Origin: Candidatus Epilinea brevis
GTDB taxonomy: Bacteria; Chloroflexota; Anaerolineae; Epilineales; Epilineaceae
Length of the DNA stretch: 64,000 bases
Assembly: GCA_016710785.1 (NCBI GenBank)
Contig: JADJUE010000012.1
Coordinates: 62,001 to 126,000, forward strand
Direction: 5' to 3'
Part shown: piece by piece, positions 34,956-43,086 of the stretch
Numbering within the stretch: position 1 is the first letter of the stretch
Layout: the number at the start of each line of letters is the position of its first letter
Program-made: the position numbers and the translations under genes
The notes under the pieces: model-generated
Told to the model about the DNA's origin: nothing
The model's input: only the letters and a program-made list of their open reading frames with translations
Databases searched by the model: none

Positions 34956-35026
34956 CCGGCACCGGCCTGGGGCAAGCCCCGCTACGGATGCCCGGCGCGA
35001 ACGACCGGTGCACGGGAGCCATCGCC

Positions 35027-35797
35027 ATGCCGCCATCCCCAAGCGCCCGGCGCGCGGCCGTCTCCGCCGCCCTGCCGCCAGTCATCGCCGTCCTGGCCCT
35101 CGTGGCCCTCTGGTCCCTCCTGGCCGCCGGCCAGCCGCCCATCGTGCTGCCCGGCCCCGTCCGGGTGCTGCAGGCCGCCATCGCCAGTTGGTCCTCCCTG
35201 CGTCCGGCCATCGCCGTCACCCTGCTGGAGACCGCCCTCGGGCTGGCGCTGGCCTTGGCCCTGGCCGTCCCGCTGGCCATGGCCTTGGCCGGCCTGCCGC
35301 CCCTGCGCCGCGCCCTGCAGCCGCTCCTGGTGGCGTCGCAGACCGTGCAGGTGCTGGCCGTGGCGCCGCTGCTGGTCATGTGGTTCGGCTTCGGATTGAC
35401 GCCCAAGGTGTTGGTAGTGGCCCTGGCCTGCTTCTTCCCCCTGGCCATCAGCCTGGCCGACGGCCTGGCCGGCGTGGACCGCGCCTACCTGGACCTCTTC
35501 GCCAGTCTGGGGGCCCGGCCCCCGCAGACCTGGCGCCTCCTGCGCCTGCCTGCCGCCCTGCCCGCCTTCTTCTCCGGCCTCAAGATCGCCGTCACCTACG
35601 GCATCGTCAGCGCCACCATCGGTGAATGGGTGGGCGGCAGCCAGGGCCTGGGCCTCTATATGCTGCGCTCCCGGAACGCCCTGCGCATCGACCAGGTCTT
35701 CGCCGGCATGCTGGTGACCACCCTCCTGTCCATGGCCCTCTATGGCGCGGCCGTCGCTGCCGAGCGCCGCGCCATGCCCTGGCGGCGGGCCAGTTGA
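35027..35797 (+). CDS. thiX: ABC transporter permease, ThiX-like
   Basis: Inner-membrane channel of a predicted thiamin-precursor importer, 256 residues. Six hydrophobic helices are visible (for example PPVIAVLALVALWSLLAAG and LALALALAVPLAMALAGLPP). The EAA loop that contacts the ATPase is DLFASLGARPPQTWRLLRLP followed by ALPAFFSGLKIAVTYGIVSA, in the SsuC/ThiX/NitT-type family. The ATG at 35027 has GGGAG nine bases upstream; earlier in-frame codons lie in the riboswitch leader. The substrate is inferred from the TPP riboswitch: probably a pyrimidine (HMP-like) precursor rather than nitrate or sulfonate. Confidence 0.88.
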   Translation: MPPSPSARRAAVSAALPPVIAVLALVALWSLLAAGQPPIVLPGPVRVLQAAIASWSSLRPAIAVTLLETALGLALALALAVPLAMALAGLPPLRRALQPLLVASQTVQVLAVAPLLVMWFGFGLTPKVLVVALACFFPLAISLADGLAGVDRAYLDLFASLGARPPQTWRLLRLPAALPAFFSGLKIAVTYGIVSATIGEWVGGSQGLGLYMLRSRNALRIDQVFAGMLVTTLLSMALYGAAVAAERRAMPWRRAS

Positions 35798-35841
35798 CGC
35801 CCCGTCCCCGCCATCCTCGCCCTCATCCACGGAGGTGCCGC

Positions 35842-36918
35842 TTGATCCCCCCCCCGTTCCCCTGCCGACCGCTGATCCTGGGTGTCGTCCTGCCGGGCCT
35901 GTTGAGCCTGGGCGCCTGCGCCAACCCGTCCGTGCCCGGAACCACGCCCGACGGCGCCTCCGTCACCACCGGTGAAGCCGCCGGAAGCGCGGTGGCCACC
36001 CCCGCTCCTATCACCCTCATGCTGGACTACCAGCCCAACACCAACCACACCGGCATCTACGTGGCCCAGGCGCACGGTTACTTTCAAGCGGCGGGCCTGG
36101 CGGTCACCATCATCGAACCCGGCGAGGTCTATCCCGAGCAGGCCCTGACCACGGGCGTCGCCGATTTCGGGATCAGCTTCCAGGAGGCGCTCACCCTGGC
36201 CCGCGCCCAAGGCGCGCCGCTGGTCAGCCTGGCGGCCATCATCCAGCATAACAGCTCCGCCTTCGCCGCGCGCGGTACGCTGGGGGTGCGCTCGGCGGCC
36301 GACTACGCCGGCCGACGCTACGGCGGCTTCGGCACCCCCTTCGAGATGCCCACCTTGAACGCCCTGATGGCCTGCGACGCCGTCGCCCGGGGAATGGCCC
36401 AGCCACCCGCGGCGGTGGAGGAGATCAACCTGGGCCTGTCGGACCCCCTGGCGCTCCTGGCCGCGGAGCAGATCGACCTGGCCTGGATCTTCGAAGGCTG
36501 GCAGGGGATGCAGGCGCGGCGCTCCGGACTGCAGCTGGACCTCGTCCGCCTGGCCGACCACCAGGACTGCATCCCCGACTACTACACACCCATCCTCATC
36601 GGCCGCCAGGCCATGATCGACGCGCGGCCCGAGGTCGTGCGCGCCTTCGTCGCTGCGGTGGCCCGGGGCTACGCCGATGCCATCGCCGATCCCGCAGTGG
36701 CGGCCGCGGAGCTGCTGAAGGCTGTGCCGGAACTGGACGCCGGCCTGGTCCGCGAGAGCCAGGCCTGGCTCTCGCCCCGCTACCAGGACGACGCGCCGCG
36801 CTGGGGACAGCAGCGTCCGGAGGTCTGGCAGGGCTACGCCGACTGGCTGCTGGCGCAGGCCGTGCTCGCGGCGCCCCTGGACACCACCCTAGCCTTCGAC
36901 AACCGCTTCCTGCCGTGA
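35842..36918 (+). CDS. thiY: NMT1/THI5-like substrate-binding lipoprotein, ThiY-like
   Basis: Extracellular ligand receptor of the same importer, 358 residues. It starts at TTG (35842) behind GGAGG; the lipobox LLSLGAC places the lipidated Cys near residue 26. After an Ala/Thr/Ser-rich spacer comes TLMLDYQPNTNHTGIYVAQA and YFQAAGLAVTIIEPGE, a hallmark of NMT1/THI5-type pyrimidine-precursor binders, then DFGISFQEALTLARAQGAPL. Lipid anchoring fits a monoderm-like envelope or an outward-facing membrane. Coupled to the ATPase gene by a GTGA overlap. Confidence 0.92.
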   Translation: MIPPPFPCRPLILGVVLPGLLSLGACANPSVPGTTPDGASVTTGEAAGSAVATPAPITLMLDYQPNTNHTGIYVAQAHGYFQAAGLAVTIIEPGEVYPEQALTTGVADFGISFQEALTLARAQGAPLVSLAAIIQHNSSAFAARGTLGVRSAADYAGRRYGGFGTPFEMPTLNALMACDAVARGMAQPPAAVEEINLGLSDPLALLAAEQIDLAWIFEGWQGMQARRSGLQLDLVRLADHQDCIPDYYTPILIGRQAMIDARPEVVRAFVAAVARGYADAIADPAVAAAELLKAVPELDAGLVRESQAWLSPRYQDDAPRWGQQRPEVWQGYADWLLAQAVLAAPLDTTLAFDNRFLP

Positions 36919-37661
36919 CCCCATCGCGGCTGCGGCTGGAAGGCGTCGGCAAGAGCTTCGGCGACCTGACCGCGGTCCAGGACCTGTCCCTGGAGCTGGC
37001 GGTGGGCGAAAGTCTGGCGCTGCTGGGTCCATCGGGCTGCGGCAAGAGCACGGTGCTGGCGATCGCCGCCGGGTTGCTGGCGCCGGACGCCGGACGCGTG
37101 CTGCTGGACGGCGAGCCGCTGACAGCGGCGGGGAAGCTCGGCTTCATGCCGCAGCGGGACCTGCTTCTGCCCTGGCGTCGACTGATCGACAACCTCATTC
37201 TGGGGCCCGAGCTGCAGGGCGTCCCCCCTGCCGCAGCGCGCGAACAGGCCCGGGAACTGCTGCCGCTCTTCGGCCTGGCGGGCTTCGAGGACGCCTGGCC
37301 GGCGCAGCTCTCCGGCGGCATGCGCCAGCGCGCCGCCCTCCTCCGCACGGTGCTGGCCGGCCATGACACCCTGCTGCTGGACGAGCCCTTCGGCGCCCTG
37401 GACGCCCTGACGCGCCTTGGATTGCAGGACTGGCTGGCGGCCATGCGCGAGCGCTTCGGATGGACCCTTCTGACCGTCACCCACAGCCCGGAGGAAGCGG
37501 TGTACCTGGCGGACCGGGTGCTGGTGCTCAGCCCGCGCCCGGCGCGGCCGGCGGCGCGGATCGACATCGACCTGCCCCGCCCCCGCGTCCCCGCGCTCAG
37601 GGCCGATCCCGCCTTCGGGCAGCAGGTCGGCCGCGTGCTGACGGCGCTGGGGCTGACCTGA
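36915..37661 (+). CDS. thiZ: ABC transporter ATPase, ThiZ-like
   Basis: Cytoplasmic motor of the importer, 248 residues. Walker A LLGPSGCGKSTVLA, Q-loop FMPQRDLLLPW, signature QLSGGMRQRAALLRT, Walker B DTLLLDEPFGALD and H-loop VTHSPEEAVYLAD are all present. The LLPWRR Q-loop context and EEAVYLADR match the taurine/nitrate/thiamin-precursor ATPase group. GTG start at 36915 overlaps the thiY stop. Last gene of the riboswitch operon. Confidence 0.95.
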   Translation: MTPSRLRLEGVGKSFGDLTAVQDLSLELAVGESLALLGPSGCGKSTVLAIAAGLLAPDAGRVLLDGEPLTAAGKLGFMPQRDLLLPWRRLIDNLILGPELQGVPPAAAREQARELLPLFGLAGFEDAWPAQLSGGMRQRAALLRTVLAGHDTLLLDEPFGALDALTRLGLQDWLAAMRERFGWTLLTVTHSPEEAVYLADRVLVLSPRPARPAARIDIDLPRPRVPALRADPAFGQQVGRVLTALGLT

Positions 37662-37887
37662 AGACCGCTGGCGCGGCCGGAACCGCGAAGGACGCGAACC
37701 GGCTAGGACAGCTGGGTCGATGGTGCCTGAAACCACGTCACCATTTGCGCCCAACTGTACCAGCACCACACCTCCATGAAGCGTGAGGGTAGCGGTGGCA
37801 TGACCTCGCGGCCAATGAAGGACTCGAGATCCGGCACACCCACCGGCTACTCTCACAATCCATTGTGGTGCGATACCAGAACAAGAA
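37662..37887. other. Intergenic region after thiZ
   Basis: About 226 bases with no convincing gene, lower G/C content than the neighbours and a small palindrome CACAATCCATTGTG at 37854-37867. No intrinsic terminator for the thi operon is obvious here. Confidence 0.4.
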
Positions 37888-37917
37888 GAGGCCGGACCTC
37901 GCGCAAGGTCCGGCCTC
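37888..37917 (-). terminator. Intrinsic terminator of the LysM gene
   Basis: gaggccggacc (37888-37898) and ggtccggcctc (37907-37917) are perfect 11-base arms with an eight-base loop. Read on the minus strand the stem is followed by TTCTTGTTCTGG. It lies about 70 bases after the LysM stop codon. Confidence 0.85.
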
Positions 37918-37989
37918 TGAAGCTGCTCTTGGTTCAGACACGGATCCTCCGCCGGATCCGGTCTCAGGCCGCGACGCGGCCGGCGGCGA

Positions 37990-38520
37990 TCACCAGCTGG
38001 GGATCACCAGACACTGCCCGGCGCGGATGTAGTTGTAGTTCCAGATGCCGTTGGCCTTGGCGATGGCATGCACCGAGATACCGTGGCGGTAGGCGATGCC
38101 CCAGAGGGTCTCGCCGTACTTCACACAATGGGACCCGGGAGCGCAAGCGCCGTCCCAGCCCCCGTGGCCGCCGTGCTGGCCACCCTGCTGACCGCCGTTC
38201 CAACCGCCATGCCCGCCGGGCTGGCCGCCCTGCTGGCCGCCGTTCCAACCGCCATGTCCACCGTGCTGGCCGCCGTTCCAACCGGCCGGGATGTGCAGGC
38301 ACATGCCCGCACGGATGTAGTTGGGGTTCCAGAGGCCGTTCTGCTGCGCGATGGCATTGGCCGAGACGCCGTAGTAGGCGCCGATGCCGTAGAGGGTCTC
38401 GCCGTACTTCACGCAATGCACCGTGCCGCCGTTGGCGCTGGCGATCGTGGGCGCGCCGCCCGCGAACAGGCCGAACGCGAAGACCAGGGCCATCGCCACA
38501 ATCCAAATCCGATGCTTCAT
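37990..38520 (-). CDS. Secreted protein with two LysM domains and a Gly-rich repeat linker
   Basis: A 176-residue exported glycan-binding protein. Signal peptide MKHRIWIVAMALVFAFGLFA... ends near ASAN. LysM1 is HCVKYGETLYGIGAYYGVSA to YIRAGMCLHIPAG; LysM2 is HCVKYGETLWGIAYRHGISV to YIRAGQCLVIPSW. The two share most positions, a recent domain duplication. Between them lies a ~55-residue linker of repeats such as GGHGGWNGGQQGGQ. LysM domains bind peptidoglycan or chitin-like glycans; there is no hydrolase domain. Strong AAGGAGG before the start, its own promoter and terminator, so it is a single-gene unit. Confidence 0.93.
   Translation of the reverse strand: MKHRIWIVAMALVFAFGLFAGGAPTIASANGGTVHCVKYGETLYGIGAYYGVSANAIAQQNGLWNPNYIRAGMCLHIPAGWNGGQHGGHGGWNGGQQGGQPGGHGGWNGGQQGGQHGGHGGWDGACAPGSHCVKYGETLWGIAYRHGISVHAIAKANGIWNYNYIRAGQCLVIPSW
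38158..38285 (-). repeat. Tandem repeats in the LysM linker
   Basis: Three to four near-identical units of about 39-45 bases contain gttccaaccgccatg and tgctggccgcc on the plus strand. They encode GGHGGWNGGQ blocks. High identity of the units suggests recent copy-number change. Confidence 0.8.
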
Positions 38521-38632
38521 GGGGTTCTGTCCTCCTTGGAAGGAATAGGGTTGCTCTGCCCGCGACCGGACCGCCGGGGCCACCGGCCACAGTCAAGAAG
38601 ACGCGGTTACAAAAAGGTTAATTCGTGCAAGA

Positions 38633-38661
38633 AAGATACTCAATTCAGCACGGACTGTCAA
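38633..38661 (-). promoter_or_regulatory. Promoter of the LysM gene
   Basis: Minus strand: perfect TTGACA (38661-38656), 17-base spacer, TATCTT (38638-38633). It leaves a leader of about 105 bases that contains an AT-rich stretch (ttaacctttttg), unusual for this window. Confidence 0.75.
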
Positions 38662-38688
38662 GACCCTGGGCGTCCATCCCTGGAATCT

Positions 38689-40164
38689 TTAAGCTTTCTG
38701 TTCCGGCAGGATCGCCGCCGCACACGCTTCGGCCGCCCGCACACAGTCCGGAACCCCGACGCCGTGGAAGGCGGCGCCCAGCAGCGAAAGCCCTTCCGGC
38801 AGCCCGGCGACCAGCCGGGCCACCAGCGCTTGATGGCCCGGAGCGACCTGCGGGTTCCCGCCCGGCCAGCGGCTGACGCGCACCAACTCCGGCTTTCCAT
38901 GCAATCCCAAGAGCAAAGACCAGGCGGCCTGGGCCCGCGCGACCAGCTCTTCGTCCGGCAACCGCGTCTCCGCCTCGAAGCCCACCCCGCCGAAGAAGGC
39001 TCGCAGCAGCACCTTGCCTGCGGGGGCGCGCCCGTCCAGCTTGGTGGAGGTCCAGCTGCAGGCGCGGATGGGATGGGGTTCGCCGGCGGCCACCACGTAA
39101 CCGTAGCCATCCAGGGGCCTGTCGAACGCGGATGCGTCATATCCCAGGTTGACCAGGGCCGATGAAGCGTGAGGGATGGCGCCGATGCCGGCGGCGATGT
39201 CTGGCGCCCAGGGGGCCAGCAAGCTGGCGCTTGCCGGCGCGGAGCCGGCCAGGATCAGCCGGTCGGCGAGCCATTCCCCGCCATCCGCCAGCCGCAGGCG
39301 GTAACCGATCCGGTCGCTTTGGACCTCCCCGGCAACGGTAATGGGATCCACCGCCTGCACGGCCTGCCTCAGGTGGATGATCTCGGAGCCGATGGCCTTG
39401 GCCAGGGCGTCGACCAGCTCGCCGCTGCCGCCGCGCAGGCTGAAGAAGAGGCTGCCGGCCAAGGGACCGCCGCCGGGCGCCGCGGCGGCGCGGCGGCGCG
39501 CATCGCGCGCGCCGCGCCGGAGGCCGCGGATCACCGAGCCGTGCTGCTGCTCCATTTCCGCCAGTTGGGGAAAAGTGGCTCGCAGGCTGAGCTGCTCGGG
39601 GTCGCCCATGTAGATCCCGGCCATCATGGGATCGGCCAGCTTCGCCAGGGCCTCCTGCCCCAGGCGGCGGCGCACGAAGGCGCCGATGCTCTCGTCCCCA
39701 GCCACGTTCCTGGCCGGCAGGACCAGGTCCAGGGCCATGCGCAACTTGCCGGGCCAGCTGATCAGGTCCGAGCGGAGGAAAGGCCCCCAAGCCGTGGGCG
39801 CCGTCAGCCGGAGGCCGCCCGGCAAGCGCTTCAGGCAGCCTCCGGACAGCACGTAGACCGTTCGGGCCGCGGCATTGGTGGGGATGAGCCGGTCGCCCAG
39901 GCCCAGCTCGCGGCAGAGATCGAGCGCCGCCGGCTTGGCCAGGAGGAAGGAATCAGGCCCCCCTTCCGTCACCCAGCCGTCCTGCCGCTCGGTGCTGATC
40001 TTGCCGCCCAGGCGGTCGCCGGCCTCGTAGAGACGCAGGTCGAGCGCTCGCCCGGCGGCCCGTGCGCGCCGCAGCAAGGCATGCGCGACGGCCAGCCCCG
40101 AGATACCGCCGCCGACGACGGCGACGCGCAGCGGCGCGGCGCCGCCGACGTCAGGGATGCTCAA
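38689..40164 (-). CDS. hemG: Protoporphyrinogen (coproporphyrinogen) oxidase, HemY type
   Basis: FAD enzyme that oxidises the porphyrinogen ring near the end of heme or chlorophyll-type synthesis, 491 residues. Dinucleotide motif VAVVGGGISGLAVAHALL, LYEAGDRLGGKISTE, TEGGPDSFLLAKPAA and the C-terminal LLGAAFHGVGVPDCVRAAEACA are characteristic of the oxygen-dependent HemY family. The start is probably the TTG at 40164, overlapping the hemE stop (TTGA). Whether it acts on protoporphyrinogen or coproporphyrinogen III cannot be told from sequence; no hemH or hemQ is adjacent. Confidence 0.92.
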   Translation of the reverse strand: MSIPDVGGAAPLRVAVVGGGISGLAVAHALLRRARAAGRALDLRLYEAGDRLGGKISTERQDGWVTEGGPDSFLLAKPAALDLCRELGLGDRLIPTNAAARTVYVLSGGCLKRLPGGLRLTAPTAWGPFLRSDLISWPGKLRMALDLVLPARNVAGDESIGAFVRRRLGQEALAKLADPMMAGIYMGDPEQLSLRATFPQLAEMEQQHGSVIRGLRRGARDARRRAAAAPGGGPLAGSLFFSLRGGSGELVDALAKAIGSEIIHLRQAVQAVDPITVAGEVQSDRIGYRLRLADGGEWLADRLILAGSAPASASLLAPWAPDIAAGIGAIPHASSALVNLGYDASAFDRPLDGYGYVVAAGEPHPIRACSWTSTKLDGRAPAGKVLLRAFFGGVGFEAETRLPDEELVARAQAAWSLLLGLHGKPELVRVSRWPGGNPQVAPGHQALVARLVAGLPEGLSLLGAAFHGVGVPDCVRAAEACAAAILPEQKA

Positions 40165-41195
40165 AGGAGCCGCTCCGAGGCCTGATGCACATGCTCGACC
40201 AGCCGCCGCACCTGATCCACCGGGGTGGCCGGCAGGATGCCGTGGCCCAGGTTGAAGACGTGGCCGGGCCGGCCGGCCGCGGCGGCCAGGATCGCATCCG
40301 CGGCAGCCTGCAGCACCGACCAGGGGGCCTGTAGGAGCACCGGATCCAGGTTGCCCTGCACCGGCCGGGCATCGCCCAGTCGCCGCCAGGCCTCGGCCAG
40401 ATCCACCCGCCAATCCAGACCGATGACGTCGCCGCCGGCCTCGGCCACCGCCTCCAGGTAGGTGCCGGTGCCGGTGGAAAAGTGGATGACCGGCACACCG
40501 GACCCGCGAGCGATCTCGATAGCCCGCCGGCTATAGGGCAGCACATGGCGCCGGTAGTCGGCCGGGCTCAAGGCGCCCGCCCAGCTGTCGAAAAGTTGCA
40601 GAACCTGGGCACCGGCCGCCGCCTGGGCCGCGAGGTAGCGCCCGACCCGCTCCGCCAGAAGGGTCATCAGGCGGTCCCAACTGGGCGGATCAGCCCACAT
40701 CAAGCCTTTGGCCCGCTCGTAGTTGCGCGAGGCCCCGCCCTCGATGGCGTAGCTGGCCAAGGTGAAGGGTGCACCGGAGAAGCCGATCAGCGGGCATTTG
40801 CCGTCCAGCTCGGCGCGGACCAGGCGGATGGCCTCCAGGGTGTAGCCCAGGCTCTCCTCGATGGGCGGATCGGACAGCGCCGCCACGTCGGCGGCGCTGC
40901 GGATCGGGTTGTGGATCACGGGCCCCTCGCCGCGGATGAACGCCAACTGCAGCCCCAAGCCTTCCAGCAGGGTCAGGATGTCGGCGAAGATGATCGCCGC
41001 GTCCACGGGCAGGGCGCGCACCGGCTGCAAGGTCACCTCGGTGGCCAGTTCCGGGGCCTTGATCAAATCCAGGATGCCGTAGCGCTCTCTGAGCGCACGG
41101 TATTCAGGCATGTAGCGGCCCGCCTGGCGCATGAACCAGACCGGGGTGCGGTCGACGGGCCGGCCGTGGCAGGCATGAAGGAATCGGTCCCACAT
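40161..41195 (-). CDS. hemE: Uroporphyrinogen decarboxylase
   Basis: Decarboxylates uroporphyrinogen III to coproporphyrinogen III. The 344-residue length is standard. The substrate-binding N-terminal motif PVWFMRQAGRYMPEYR, the Asp-bearing AAIIFADILTLLEGLG, PLIGFSGAPFTLASYAIEGG and LFDSWAGALSP are all present. The C-terminus has FNLGHGILPATPVDQV. It starts at ATG 41195, five bases after the hemD stop, with AGAGG further upstream. Cofactor-free cytosolic enzyme. Confidence 0.97.
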   Translation of the reverse strand: MWDRFLHACHGRPVDRTPVWFMRQAGRYMPEYRALRERYGILDLIKAPELATEVTLQPVRALPVDAAIIFADILTLLEGLGLQLAFIRGEGPVIHNPIRSAADVAALSDPPIEESLGYTLEAIRLVRAELDGKCPLIGFSGAPFTLASYAIEGGASRNYERAKGLMWADPPSWDRLMTLLAERVGRYLAAQAAAGAQVLQLFDSWAGALSPADYRRHVLPYSRRAIEIARGSGVPVIHFSTGTGTYLEAVAEAGGDVIGLDWRVDLAEAWRRLGDARPVQGNLDPVLLQAPWSVLQAAADAILAAAAGRPGHVFNLGHGILPATPVDQVRRLVEHVHQASERLL

Positions 41196-41200
41196 GGGCT

Positions 41201-42046
41201 TCAGGCACCTCTCGGGGGTGGAGCGAGGGCAGCCGCGGGCCGCGGTTGCCTCGCCGTGGAAATCGGTGAGGGTACGAGGGCGGCCAAGGCCTCGGCCAGC
41301 GCGGCGACCAGCGCCGCGCCGCTGGTCGCCGGGATGACAACGTCCACCCGCAATCCCAGAGCGGCCAGATCGCGCGCGGTGCGCGGCCCCAGGCAGGCGA
41401 TGACGGAACCCAGCGGCAGGGCCAGGCCCTGCTCGCCGAGGCCGGCCAGCAGGGCCGCCGCCCCCGACCCGCTGGTGAACAGGATGACGTCCGGCCGGTT
41501 CTCGAAGGCAGCCAGATCCGCCGCCGCGAGCGGGCTGGCGAACGTCCGGTAGGCTTCCACCCGCTGCGCGAGGGCGCCCGATCCCACCAAGGCATCCGCG
41601 AGGTCCGACCTGGCCAGATTGCCCAGGGGCAGGAGAACCCGCGCCCCCTTCGTCAGCCGCGGCGCCAGGGCGCGGCCCAAAGCCGCGGCCCCCCCCGCCT
41701 CCAGCGCCAGCTCGCATGTCTGGCCGGCGCGCCCCAGGGCGGCGGCCGTGACCGGGCCTACCGCAGCCACCCGCAGGCCCGGCCACGGCGCCGCCGTGGC
41801 CGGAGCCAGGGCAGCCACGGCGCGCGGGCTGGTGAAGACCGCCCAATCCCAGACGCCGCCCGCCTCCAATTGCGCGCGCGTGTGTGTCAGGGCCGCCTCG
41901 TCCGCCGGCGGCGCGAATCGGGTGCTGGCCAGGGCGGTCGTCTGCGCTCCCGCCGCGCGGAGGGCCGTCAGCAGCGGGTCGTCGACGCGGCCTTTGTCGG
42001 CCGGCCGGATCAAGAGCACCCGCCGACCGAGCAAGGAAGCCGTCAT
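41201..42046 (-). CDS. hemD: Uroporphyrinogen-III synthase
   Basis: Closes and inverts ring D of hydroxymethylbilane. HemD is weakly conserved; identification rests on the fold pattern (GRRVLLIRPADK, DWAVFTSPRAVAALAP, AVGPVTAAAL, VLLPLGNLARSDLADAL, VILFTSGSGAAALLAG, ACLGPRTARDLAALGLRVDV) and on its place between hemC and hemE. 281 residues, with a Pro/Ala-rich tail. Its ATG overlaps the hemC stop (ATGA). Confidence 0.93.
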   Translation of the reverse strand: MTASLLGRRVLLIRPADKGRVDDPLLTALRAAGAQTTALASTRFAPPADEAALTHTRAQLEAGGVWDWAVFTSPRAVAALAPATAAPWPGLRVAAVGPVTAAALGRAGQTCELALEAGGAAALGRALAPRLTKGARVLLPLGNLARSDLADALVGSGALAQRVEAYRTFASPLAAADLAAFENRPDVILFTSGSGAAALLAGLGEQGLALPLGSVIACLGPRTARDLAALGLRVDVVIPATSGAALVAALAEALAALVPSPISTARQPRPAAALAPPPRGA

Positions 42047-43086
42047 CCCTTGCCGCCCGCCCCGTTGGTCCCCGGTCCCCGCGGGCGAAGCGACAGCAGC
42101 GGCACGTCTTCATCCGAGTCGACGAAGTCTTTCGGCGGCCGATTGGCGAAGCGCACGGTGGGCGGCATCGGCTCGCCACCGATGATCCGGTCGGCACCGA
42201 TCGACACCAGGAGGGCGGCCAAGGTCTCGCCGATCTCCCGCGCCTCGCGCATGGGACCCGACCAGCGCATGCGTGCTGTGCGCGTCCCGTCGACGGTCAG
42301 GACCACGCCGAAGATGGTCATGCGGCCCTCCGCCAGCAGGGCATGGATGCCGATGGGCACGCTACATCCGCCACCCAGGGCCGCCAGGCAGCTGCGCTCC
42401 GCCAGCACGGCGTAGGCGCTGGGCTCATCGTGGAGGGGGGCCAGGATCTCGCGCAGCCGGCTGTCACCCTCGCGGACCTCCAGGGCCAGGGCGCCCTGGG
42501 CCGGGGCCGGGATCATCTGATCCACATCGAAGCATTCCGTGATCCGCTCCGCCAAGCCCAGACGCCGCAGGCCGGCGGCCGCCAGGATGATGCCGTCGTA
42601 ATCCCCGGTCTCCAGCTGGGCCAGTCGGGTGTCGACGTTGCCCCGCAGCGGCAGGATGGCGAGGTCGGGGCGGCGGCGAAGCAGCTGTCCGCCCCGCCGG
42701 CCGCTGCCGGTGCCGATGCGGCTGCCTTCGGGCAGGTACTGCAGCGCCCGCCCGCCGCGGGTGATCAGGGCGTCGCGCGGATCCGCCCGACGGGGGACGG
42801 CGGCCACCACCAGACCGGGCGTGGGCGCGGTGGGCAGATCCTTGTAGGAATGGACGGCCAGATCGGCCCGATCCTCCAGGAGGGCGGTCTGCACCTCGGT
42901 GACGAAGACCCCCTGGCCGATCTGGGCCACCGGCCGGTCGAGAACCGCGTCCCCGCGGGTGCGCACGATGACCGTCTCGATGTCCAGATCCCGATCCGGC
43001 CAGGCCTGACGGAGGGACTCGGCGACCGCCCGACTCTGGGCCAGGGCCAGGGCGCTGCCCCGCGAGGCGATCCGCAGCCGCTCCAT
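42043..43086 (-). CDS. hemC: Hydroxymethylbilane synthase (porphobilinogen deaminase)
   Basis: Polymerises four porphobilinogens on a dipyrromethane cofactor attached to cysteine, Cys241 here in LGGGCSVPIG. 347 residues, somewhat longer than usual because of a ~35-residue C-terminal tail (RFANRPPKDFVDSDEDVPLL). HSYKDLPT near 79-86 carries the catalytic Asp83. The normally conserved GTSSLRRxxQL segment reads GTGSGRRGGQL at 125-135: the paired arginines are kept, but the flanking Ser and Leu are replaced by Gly. Its ATG overlaps the hemA stop (TGATG). Confidence 0.95.
   Translation of the reverse strand: MERLRIASRGSALALAQSRAVAESLRQAWPDRDLDIETVIVRTRGDAVLDRPVAQIGQGVFVTEVQTALLEDRADLAVHSYKDLPTAPTPGLVVAAVPRRADPRDALITRGGRALQYLPEGSRIGTGSGRRGGQLLRRRPDLAILPLRGNVDTRLAQLETGDYDGIILAAAGLRRLGLAERITECFDVDQMIPAPAQGALALEVREGDSRLREILAPLHDEPSAYAVLAERSCLAALGGGCSVPIGIHALLAEGRMTIFGVVLTVDGTRTARMRWSGPMREAREIGETLAALLVSIGADRIIGGEPMPPTVRFANRPPKDFVDSDEDVPLLSLRPRGPGTNGAGGKG

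Noticed and set aside
34901..35026. N-terminal extension of the thiX reading frame through the leader
   Set aside because: It runs through the riboswitch terminator hairpin; the ATG at 35027 has the ribosome site.
38158..38285. Repeat array that could look like a CRISPR
   Set aside because: Units are contiguous coding repeats (GGHGGWNGGQ) without spacers and keep the LysM frame.
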